A stretch of 10,023 nt of DNA from positions 1-10,023 of the forward strand of contig SPBY01000073.1 of the NCBI GenBank assembly GCA_004525825.1, given 5' to 3'. Positions 1 through 5,837 of the stretch are shown one piece after another. The notes under the pieces were generated by a model, which saw only the letters and a list, made by a program, of their open reading frames with translations, made no database searches and was not told the origin of the DNA. Position numbers and translations under genes: made by a program. How positions within the stretch are numbered: position 1 is the stretch's first letter; every line of letters starts with the position of its first letter. This DNA comes from Bacteroidia bacterium (lineage in GTDB: Bacteria > Bacteroidota > Bacteroidia > Bacteroidales > GCA-2748055).

Positions 1-1850
1 CCGGGCATGGGTGTGCCCGGGGCAATTCCATCCTTCTGGTAGAGGGTGAGGATCTGGTCGGTGGGAACATCCTGCATAATGGTGACCTTCCCATCGGGCC
101 AGCGAACCTCCAGGGTATCCACCATGGCCAGATTCCCCAGTCCCAGGTTGGGACGCGGATCGACCGTCGATTTGAAACCCCGCATGGGCATCTGCTCCAG
201 GTAATAGGAATGACCCTGGTGCCTGACCGTTACTTGGGCCCCAATGGCATCTGTATTCCCGGGCAAACCCTTGAGAATGACCTTCAGGAAGTGATTGTCG
301 GGTATTTTCTCTGTGGTTTCGTTCCGATAAAGGAACATGGGCATGTTCACATTGTTCACCACCAGATCCAGGTCCCCATCGTTGTCCAGGTCCCCGTAAG
401 CTGAACCGTTGGAGTGACTTGGATCGGCCAGTCCCCAGGATTCAGCCAGGTTCTCGAAGCGCAATCCCCCCAGATTTTTAAAAGCATAGCTGGGAATCTT
501 CACCGAAGGAATGGCGTCAATCAGGGTTTTGTAATCTACGTTGTTCCCCGAAACAATGGACATGACCATGTCGCGGTTGGAGAAGTACTGAATGTAGTCC
601 TGGTCTGTCAGGTCCTGGTAAATCCCATTGGCCACAAAAATGTCTTTCAGTCCGTCGTTGTCCAGGTCCATGATCAGGGCCCCCCACGACCAGTCAGTAG
701 CATACACTCCGGTAAGACGGCCGATCTCGCTGAAGGTTCCGTCCGCATTGTTGAGGTGCAGCATGTTCCTTGTGAACTGATGGTGGTACCCGTGGTTATA
801 ATTATTAAGGTAGCTGTCCCAGCTATCAAAGGTGGTTTTGGTCTTCAGCCTTGCATCATCCTCCGGAATCATATCGGTGACAAAGATTTCCGGGTAGTGA
901 TCGTTGTTGATATCGGCCATATCGGCCCCCATGGAGGCAGCTGAAATGCTGCGCATCATGTCGGTAAGGTTCTCTCTGAAGGTGCCGTCGTGATTGTTCA
1001 GGTAGATGTAGTCCCGTTCGAAAAAGTCGTTGGATACATATATGTCCATCCAGCCATCCTGGTCAATGTCACCCACGGTGACCCCAAGGCCGAATCCGAT
1101 CACGCTGGCATAAATGCCTGCCTCCTCAGTTACATCGGTAAAATGCATGTTGTCATTGCGAAACAATTTGTCCCCCCCGATGGAGTCCCTGATCACCCGC
1201 TGGTTTTCCGAATGGTCGAAGCTGCCTATGGCCTTGAAGGAATTGTTCAGCAGGTAAAGGTCCAGGTCACCGTCCTGATCGTAATCAAAGAAAGCCCCGT
1301 GGGTGGAGTATGCCCCATCGTTGATCCCGTACTGGGCTGCAGATTCGGTAAAACTTAGGTCGCCATTGTTGATGAAAAGTTCGTTGTGCCGCTTGCCCCC
1401 TTCCAGGTTGCCCGAGTTACAGACATAGATGTCGGTCCATCCATCCCCGTTCACATCGGCCAGGCTGGCCCCGGTGGACCAGTCGCCCTGTCCGCCGATC
1501 CCCGCCTGTTCGGAAATATCCTCAAATTGAAAGTTCCCCTTGTTGAGATAGAGCACATTGGCTTCCATGTTGGAGGTCAGGAATATGTCCATCAAGCCGT
1601 CCTGGTTTACATCGCCCAGGGCCACGCCGCCCCCGTTGTAGAAGTTCCGATAGGTGTAGATGTTGAACTTCTTTTTCAGCTGCTCATCGTAATCCAGGTG
1701 ATTCTCAAACGCAGCCCCCGTATAGGATTCAGGCATCAGTGTAAACAAGGTATCCGCTGCCGGTTTTGTCTCTTTCTGACCACAGGCAGCCAATAGAATC
1801 AGGGCCAGAATACTAAGGAGGGTAAAGGATTTATTCAGCTTGCTTTTCAT
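1..1850 (-). CDS. VCBS/FG-GAP repeat and UnbV/ASPIC-domain lipoprotein B (3' part missing)
   Basis: This is a second large propeller lipoprotein, paralogous to gene A. The frame stays open from ATG 1850 to the window edge, giving 616 visible residues. I translated it end to end and found no stop. The signal peptide ends in LLAAC with Cys23 as the lipidation site, followed by GQKET. Seven DxNxDGxxD-type loops follow: DVNQDGLMD, DVNGDGWTD, DYDQDGDLD, DIDQDGWMD, DINNDHYPE, DLDNDGLKD and DLDNDGDLD. The ASPIC domain, at about 535-605, carries PMRGFKSTVD, LGLG and WPDGK. Shared blocks with A include NELFINNGDL, YVSNDFFERDY, DWSWGALIMDLDNDG and NNVNMP. By comparison with A, about 490 residues, including a second propeller, should lie beyond base 1. 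The start overlaps the preceding 196-residue gene by 20 bases, which suggests translational coupling. An outer-membrane location and a binding role are inference; no enzymatic activity is shown. Confidence 0.93.
   Translation of the reverse strand, partial: MKSKLNKSFTLLSILALILLAACGQKETKPAADTLFTLMPESYTGAAFENHLDYDEQLKKKFNIYTYRNFYNGGGVALGDVNQDGLMDIFLTSNMEANVLYLNKGNFQFEDISEQAGIGGQGDWSTGASLADVNGDGWTDIYVCNSGNLEGGKRHNELFINNGDLSFTESAAQYGINDGAYSTHGAFFDYDQDGDLDLYLLNNSFKAIGSFDHSENQRVIRDSIGGDKLFRNDNMHFTDVTEEAGIYASVIGFGLGVTVGDIDQDGWMDIYVSNDFFERDYIYLNNHDGTFRENLTDMMRSISAASMGADMADINNDHYPEIFVTDMIPEDDARLKTKTTFDSWDSYLNNYNHGYHHQFTRNMLHLNNADGTFSEIGRLTGVYATDWSWGALIMDLDNDGLKDIFVANGIYQDLTDQDYIQYFSNRDMVMSIVSGNNVDYKTLIDAIPSVKIPSYAFKNLGGLRFENLAESWGLADPSHSNGSAYGDLDNDGDLDLVVNNVNMPMFLYRNETTEKIPDNHFLKVILKGLPGNTDAIGAQVTVRHQGHSYYLEQMPMRGFKSTVDPRPNLGLGNLAMVDTLEVRWPDGKVTIMQDVPTDQILTLYQKDGIAPGTPMP
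341..414. repeat. Direct repeat copy shared between lipoprotein genes B and A (copy in B)
   Basis: These 74 bases match 4259-4332 at 67 positions in the same orientation. Both copies encode the last loop of the first propeller, including AYGDLDNDGDLDLVVNNVNM. The match reflects paralogy and strong constraint on this block rather than a mobile repeat. It could still serve as a site for recombination between the two genes. Confidence 0.75.
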
Positions 1851-2421
1851 TAGCTTGCTCCTCACTTTCTGCACTCATATCGGTAAAAATGGCCCAGGCA
1901 TAGAGGTCATCCTCCTGGTAAATGGTAATCCGTCGGTTGCCATCGATTTTGGTAAATGCCTTTCCCCTTGCCGGGTGAATCACGGTAATAAAGCCTTTGC
2001 CATATTCATCCTCGTACCAGGCTCGGATATCTTCCACCAATTTTCCTGAAGAGAGTTCCTTGTTCCATGGGGCCCAGCCGTCGTAATAGAACTTTACCGG
2101 CATTTCCACGATCTTCTCATTAAGGAATTTCGGGTAGAATTCCACAGTGGCCGGATGCTTCAATTTCTCTCCGGGATGGTATTCCACTGAAGTGTTGCTA
2201 TTGCTCTGCCTTATTATCCCTTCACGGTTTAGCTCCCAACAGAGGGTATAGAAATCCTTATCGCTCATCCCAAAATGGATTCCCATGAAAAGGGAATCGT
2301 ACCTGAGCCCGCTGGCCAACTCCTTTTTCAATTGCTTTTCGTATCTCGACCCGGGCGAGCATCCCCCTATTAGCATTACGGCCACCACGACCGTCGCCAT
2401 CCATATCGTCCTGTTCTTCAT
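1831..2421 (-). CDS. Uncharacterised lipoprotein, 196 residues
   Basis: I do not recognise this family. A signal peptide with a hydrophobic stretch at about residues 8-18 ends in the lipobox IGGC, giving Cys21 as the predicted lipid-bearing residue. It is followed by SPGSRYEK, with no acidic surface-export motif, so it may face the periplasm. The mature part is a single compact domain of about 150 residues. It opens with GIHFGMSDKDFYTLC, a turn and helix pattern seen in small envelope lipoproteins. Several aromatic-rich strands follow (VEFYPKF, VKFYYDGWAPW), then a helix DIRAWYEDEYGKGF and a final sheet (NRRITIYQEDDLYAWAIF). A Glu/Gln-rich tail closes it. It contains no repeat of the neighbouring propeller type and no catalytic motif I can name. 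It starts 8 bases after the natural stop of gene A and its last 20 bases overlap the start of gene B, so it is probably made together with both. A chaperone, anchor or partner role for those proteins is speculation. Confidence 0.85.
   Translation of the reverse strand: MKNRTIWMATVVVAVMLIGGCSPGSRYEKQLKKELASGLRYDSLFMGIHFGMSDKDFYTLCWELNREGIIRQSNSNTSVEYHPGEKLKHPATVEFYPKFLNEKIVEMPVKFYYDGWAPWNKELSSGKLVEDIRAWYEDEYGKGFITVIHPARGKAFTKIDGNRRITIYQEDDLYAWAIFTDMSAESEEQANEKQAE
1858..1863 (-). promoter_or_regulatory. Shine-Dalgarno-like site before lipoprotein B
   Basis: GAGGAG on the minus strand lies seven bases before the ATG at 1850, an ideal ribosome-binding distance. It falls inside the end of the upstream gene, where it encodes two glutamates in a Glu-rich tail, so it may be coincidental. 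Bacteroidota generally rely little on Shine-Dalgarno pairing. It does support the ATG at 1850 as the start. Confidence 0.35.
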
Positions 2422-2429
2422 AACTGTTT

Positions 2430-2828
2430 TCAGAAAGTGTAAAAGTGTAAAATATCGTTGTTTCTTGCAATAGCTACTACTTTCTTTCCTGCAACTCTTA
2501 GTATTTCAATATCACGGATCTCACCCTTGACCGAGAATCCTGAACTATCGGCAGGAACTGCCTTCAGGCTTCCCATGCCTTCAGCTTCCATAAACACCCC
2601 GTAACTGGCGCAGTAGATTCCCGTTTCGGGTTTGGCCCTGCTCAGGTTTCCTCCCACCAGAAGGTCGGGAGAACCATCGTGGTTAAAGTCTTCCGCTGCC
2701 AGTGCATAGACGGGTGAAAACTGAGCCTCTGCCGGCAGGGGTTCCAGGATCACGTGTCCTGTTCCCTTGTTCATAATGATGCAGCTCTCCAGGATGACGG
2801 CCTGGAGCACTACCGACCTTTCCAGGAT
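2430..2828 (-). pseudogene. C-terminal remainder of lipoprotein A beyond the amber codon
   Basis: These 132 codons plus a TGA (2432-2430) continue the frame of lipoprotein A. They still look like the end of its second propeller. PLPAEAQFSPVYALAAEDF leads into a thirteenth loop motif, DFNHDGSPD, then DLLVGGN, a KPETG segment and a short strand-rich tail ending HFYTF. A GTG at 2810 and an ATG inside CIIMNKG are possible internal starts, but neither is followed by a signal peptide, so a separately made product would stay in the cytoplasm. The frame shows no further stop or shift, and its natural stop sits 8 bases before the next gene. The break is therefore recent or artefactual (inference). Without this part the second propeller would lack its last blade. 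Confidence 0.8.
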
Positions 2829-2831
2829 CTA
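2829..2831 (-). other. In-frame amber codon interrupting lipoprotein A
   Basis: Codon 977 of the frame is TAG. The codons before it encode HDMFSA and those after it encode ILERSVVLQAV, with no frame change. A glutamine codon CAG would differ by only the first base (plus-strand base 2831, a instead of g). TAG is also the normal stop of the susD-like gene here, which argues against a genome-wide reassigned code. It may be a real nonsense mutation, a sequencing or assembly error, or a read-through site. The sequence alone does not decide. Confidence 0.85.
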
Positions 2832-5759
2832 TGCTGAGAACATATCGTGAATTGTCTGATGGCTGTAACTGGCATGGCTGGGATATTTCCTGTCCAGGGC
2901 GGGTATCTGGTTCACCAGGTCGTTCTTCATCACCATGGGGTAGGAGGTATCGCCGTTGAAGGCACATAGGATCTGTTCCACACTCCCGTTGAGGTCAAAA
3001 TCGTTAATATACATGGTAAGGGGTTTGTCGGCCGATGCCCTGAGTCGTGAGTTCAAACCATGGTTACCCAGGACCAGGTCGGCATATCCGTCTCCATCCA
3101 GATCCCTGGCCAGCACCGTCTTCCACCATCCTTCGGTTCCGGCGAGACCATATTCTTCAGAGCGGTCTCTAAAAACTCCCTCTTCGTTGATAAAGAACTT
3201 TACCGGCATCCAGTCACCCACCACTACCATATCTGAGTCACCATCGCGGTCCAGATCGGCCCAGGTCATGTCAGTAATCATTCCCAACTCTTTCAGTTGT
3301 GGGGCCCGGGTGTCAGAACAATCCCGGAAATGGCCCTTCCCGTCATTTTCAAGAAGGTATCCGTCCACAGGCACCCCATACAAGAAAGGACGAAGGCGAG
3401 TACCCACAAAAAGATCGATGTCACCATCCCCGTCAAAGTCAGCCGGGCTTACACAGGCACTGCTTACATACCTACCCACAGGAAGCAATTGTTCGGATCG
3501 GGAATATAACCCTCTACCGTCATTGAAATAGAGCCGGTCGGCCAGGGCAGATGAACTGGAAGGAAATTCGTTTCCCCCGTGAGTCACATATAAGTCCAGG
3601 TCGCCATCACCATCTGCATCGAAGAAGGCACAATCGGTTTCTTCGGAGACCTTGACTTCTTCAAACAGGGCCAGGTTGGAGGATGTAAAGTGTCCCTGAC
3701 CATCCTGGATGTATAGAGCGCCGGCACTCCCCCTGGCTCCGCAAATGTAAAGGTCATCCCGAGCATCACCATTCACATCTCCCACGACCATCCGGGGTCC
3801 CTCCGTGGAGAGCATCCGGAAGATAAGAGATTCCCTTCGGAAATCGTTAAAGTCATTCTCCTCATGTTTATATCTAAGGCCTTCAGGAGGATTAGTCTCT
3901 ATGAAGGTGTATAGGGGTGGCACCTTCCGGGCTGTGGAACAGGGACGTGCATCCTTCTGATCCAGATCCAGGAACTGGTTGACTTCCACTGAATTCAAGA
4001 CGGTGCAATTTCCATCTGGCCAACAAACTTTTAAAGAATCGATCAGGGTGATGGTCCCCAGTCCAAAATGGAGGCGCTGATCCACGCAGGACTTAAATCC
4101 CCGCATGGGTATGTTCTCCTGGTATCTCACCTGTTCCCCGGAGTAAACATGGACCACTGCCCCAATGGCTCCAGTGTTCTGTCCTTTTCCTTTAAGTGAA
4201 AGGCTTATAAAATTGGCATCCTCTCTCTCCTCTGAATGGTTTTGGTAGAGAAATGAGGGCATGTTCACATTGTTCACCACCAGGTCCAGGTCACCATCAT
4301 TGTCCAGGTCTCCGTAGGCTGCGCCGTTGGAGAAGGAAGGGATTCCCATTCCCCATGAATCCGCAAGGTTGGTAAAAGTTAGATCTCCATTGTTGTGAAA
4401 GGCGTAGTTGGGTACCGGAACTGAAGGGATTTTATTGATGAGCTTGAGGATAGCATTCTCTTCGCTTTTAATCATGGAGCGCATAACTGCCGGATTGGAG
4501 TAAAGATCAAGATAATCCAGATCGAGCAGGTCTTTATATATCCCGTTGGCCACAAACAGATCCTTCCAGCCGTCATTGTCAAGATCCATGATCAGTGCAC
4601 CCCAGCTCCAGTCCGTGGCATCCACGCCACTGAACCTGCCAATTTCGCTGAATGTGCCATTACGCTTATTGAGTTGAAGTACATTGCGCGCAAACTGGTG
4701 GTGGTATCCTTTCTCCACCTTGTTACTATATGCTTCCCAGGATTCAAAGATGACTTTTGTTTTCAGACGGGAATTTCCCTGGGCCGTCATTTCAGTCACA
4801 AAGATGTCGGGGAAGGCATCGTTGTTGATATCGGCGATGTCCGCGCCCATGGCTCCCAGGCTGGTCTCTGTAAACTGCTGATCCAGGACCTCAGTAAATG
4901 TCCCGTCCCCCTGGTTCAGGTAACAGTAATCGCGTTCAAAGAAATCGTTGGAGACATATAGGTCCATCCAGCCGTCCCGGTTCAGGTCCGCCACACTTAC
5001 TCCCAGTCCGAACCCTATCTTACTCCCATAAATGCCTGCCTGCTTGCTAACATCGGTGAATATATCTCCATCGTTTCGGTAAAGCTTATTTCCACCCAGG
5101 GTGTCGCGTACCAGTCGCTGTCCCTCAACCAGGTCAAATTCGGTCACCGACTGGAAGGAATTGTTCAGCAGGTAAAAGTCCAGGTCCCCGTCCCGGTCAT
5201 AGTCAAAAAAAGTGGCATGTGTGGAGAGTCCCAAGTCGGCTATGCCGTATTCCGAAGCTCTTTCGGTAAAGGTGAGATCCCCGTTATTAATAAAAAGTTC
5301 GTTGTTGCGGTTAGGGGCCTGTGGATCGCCCGATTTGCATACATAGATGTCTGGCCAACCGTCGCCATTTACATCGGCGATGCTCACTCCTGTAGACCAG
5401 ACATCAGGGCAGGCCACCCCGGCCTGTTCGCTAATATCTTCGAAGCGGAAATTGCCAAGGTTCAGGTAAAGACGGTTGTCGACAATGTTGCCGCAGAAAT
5501 AGATATCGGTCAGACCGTCCCGGTTAAAATCTCCCAGGCCCACCCCTGCACCGTTGTAGTAGTTCCTATAAGTGTAGGTGTTGTATTCTTCGGTATATGT
5601 TACTTGATTGGTGAAATCCACCCCTGTCAGCTCCGGATCCATGAGGGAAAACAGGGTGGGGGCTGAGCCTGCGGAATCGTCCTTTCCACATCCCCACATC
5701 ATTAAACCCACAATGAGCAGGATGCTCCCATGAATACCTATTTTCCTCCCTCCAAACAT
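2829..5759 (-). CDS. VCBS/FG-GAP repeat and UnbV/ASPIC-domain lipoprotein A (cut short by in-frame TAG)
   Basis: This is a large predicted surface lipoprotein made of two integrin-like beta-propeller regions around an UnbV/ASPIC domain. As written it encodes 976 residues. Residues 1-24 form a signal peptide with Cys24 in MMWGC, followed by GKDD, which resembles the surface-export signal described for Bacteroidota lipoproteins. Seven calcium-loop motifs of the DxNxDGxxD type start near residues 77, 129, 186, 258, 310, 392 and 484. The ASPIC domain spans about 530-600, with PMRGFKSCVD, HFGLG and WPDGN. Five more such motifs start near 661, 714, 774, 835 and 886. The reading frame ends at TAG (2831-2829), but homologous-looking sequence continues in the same frame to 2430, so the intact protein would have about 1109 residues. 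The ATG at 5759 is the only start that supplies the signal peptide. The gene lies 78 bases after susD, behind a terminator. Its biochemical role is not established; ligand or partner binding beside SusCD is inference. It is clearly paralogous to the gene starting at 1850. Confidence 0.9.
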   Translation of the reverse strand: MFGGRKIGIHGSILLIVGLMMWGCGKDDSAGSAPTLFSLMDPELTGVDFTNQVTYTEEYNTYTYRNYYNGAGVGLGDFNRDGLTDIYFCGNIVDNRLYLNLGNFRFEDISEQAGVACPDVWSTGVSIADVNGDGWPDIYVCKSGDPQAPNRNNELFINNGDLTFTERASEYGIADLGLSTHATFFDYDRDGDLDFYLLNNSFQSVTEFDLVEGQRLVRDTLGGNKLYRNDGDIFTDVSKQAGIYGSKIGFGLGVSVADLNRDGWMDLYVSNDFFERDYCYLNQGDGTFTEVLDQQFTETSLGAMGADIADINNDAFPDIFVTEMTAQGNSRLKTKVIFESWEAYSNKVEKGYHHQFARNVLQLNKRNGTFSEIGRFSGVDATDWSWGALIMDLDNDGWKDLFVANGIYKDLLDLDYLDLYSNPAVMRSMIKSEENAILKLINKIPSVPVPNYAFHNNGDLTFTNLADSWGMGIPSFSNGAAYGDLDNDGDLDLVVNNVNMPSFLYQNHSEEREDANFISLSLKGKGQNTGAIGAVVHVYSGEQVRYQENIPMRGFKSCVDQRLHFGLGTITLIDSLKVCWPDGNCTVLNSVEVNQFLDLDQKDARPCSTARKVPPLYTFIETNPPEGLRYKHEENDFNDFRRESLIFRMLSTEGPRMVVGDVNGDARDDLYICGARGSAGALYIQDGQGHFTSSNLALFEEVKVSEETDCAFFDADGDGDLDLYVTHGGNEFPSSSSALADRLYFNDGRGLYSRSEQLLPVGRYVSSACVSPADFDGDGDIDLFVGTRLRPFLYGVPVDGYLLENDGKGHFRDCSDTRAPQLKELGMITDMTWADLDRDGDSDMVVVGDWMPVKFFINEEGVFRDRSEEYGLAGTEGWWKTVLARDLDGDGYADLVLGNHGLNSRLRASADKPLTMYINDFDLNGSVEQILCAFNGDTSYPMVMKNDLVNQIPALDRKYPSHASYSHQTIHDMFSA
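4259..4332. repeat. Direct repeat copy shared between lipoprotein genes A and B (copy in A)
   Basis: This is the partner of the 74-base block at 341-414, differing at seven positions. It lies inside gene A, at about residues 476-500, just before the ASPIC domain. Recombination between the copies would delete the C-terminal half of A, the 196-residue gene and the N-terminal half of B, leaving one hybrid gene. Confidence 0.75.
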
Positions 5760-5764
5760 GCCAT

Positions 5765-5772
5765 CAAATATA
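5765..5772 (-). promoter_or_regulatory. Possible Bacteroidota -7 promoter element
   Basis: TATATTTG on the minus strand (5772-5765) fits the Bacteroidota -7 consensus TAnnTTTG. It lies just after the terminator and five bases before the ATG at 5759. No matching -33 TTG-type element is visible at the usual distance upstream, where the terminator stem lies. If used, the transcript would start almost at the ATG and be nearly leaderless. AT-rich sequence next to a T tract can produce this match by chance, so this is a weak call. Confidence 0.2.
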
Positions 5773-5775
5773 TGT

Positions 5776-5807
5776 AAAAAGAAAAGGCTGCCTTTTGTAG
5801 GCAGCCT
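5776..5807 (-). terminator. Intrinsic terminator after the susD-like gene
   Basis: On the minus strand an 8-bp perfect stem, AGGCTGCC (5807-5800) pairing with GGCAGCCT (5792-5785), closes a 7-base loop. It is followed at once by a T-rich run, TTTTCTTTTT (5785-5776, sharing one base with the stem). A GC-rich stem plus a T tract is the standard Rho-independent form. The T tract is on the minus strand only, so it acts on the susCD transcript. It lies 30 bases after the susD stop and its T run ends 16 bases before the ATG of the next gene. It therefore probably acts as a partial terminator or attenuator, lowering expression of the downstream lipoproteins relative to susCD (inference). Confidence 0.85.
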
Positions 5808-5837
5808 CTTCTGTAATTATATATTCTAATACTACTT

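Noticed and set aside
1..20. Inverted repeat CCGGGCA/TGCCCGG with a six-base loop at the window edge, resembling a hairpin.
   Set aside because: It lies inside the coding sequence of lipoprotein B (encoding APGTPMP), has no T tract and is in a Pro/Gly-rich linker where such repeats arise by chance.
414..944. Open frame of 176 codons on the plus strand, and similar ones at 990-1358, 1386-1796, 2956-3531, 5217-5666 and 6471-7109.
   Set aside because: All are antisense to well-supported genes. Their translations are low-complexity shadows rich in Val/Ile/His from the Asp/Asn-rich repeat codons, with no signal or domain.
129..1740. Many short repeated stretches (GTCCAGGTC-like) that look like a repeat array.
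   Set aside because: They are the reverse complement of codons for the DLDxDG loops in the propeller genes, spaced irregularly by protein structure and not a CRISPR or satellite array.
2430..2810. A separate small gene starting at GTG 2810.
   Set aside because: Its sequence is the expected C-terminal end of gene A and has no signal peptide. It is better described as the remainder of A.
2829..2831. Genome-wide recoding of TAG or pyrrolysine use.
   Set aside because: The susD-like gene ends with TAG followed by a second in-frame TAG at its normal family C-terminus, so TAG works as a stop here. No recoding signal is visible.
2683..2967. Minus-strand frame overlapping the amber site, suggesting that a frameshift rather than a stop breaks gene A.
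   Set aside because: The continuing propeller sequence is in the same frame as A on both sides of the TAG. This alternative frame encodes no family-like sequence.
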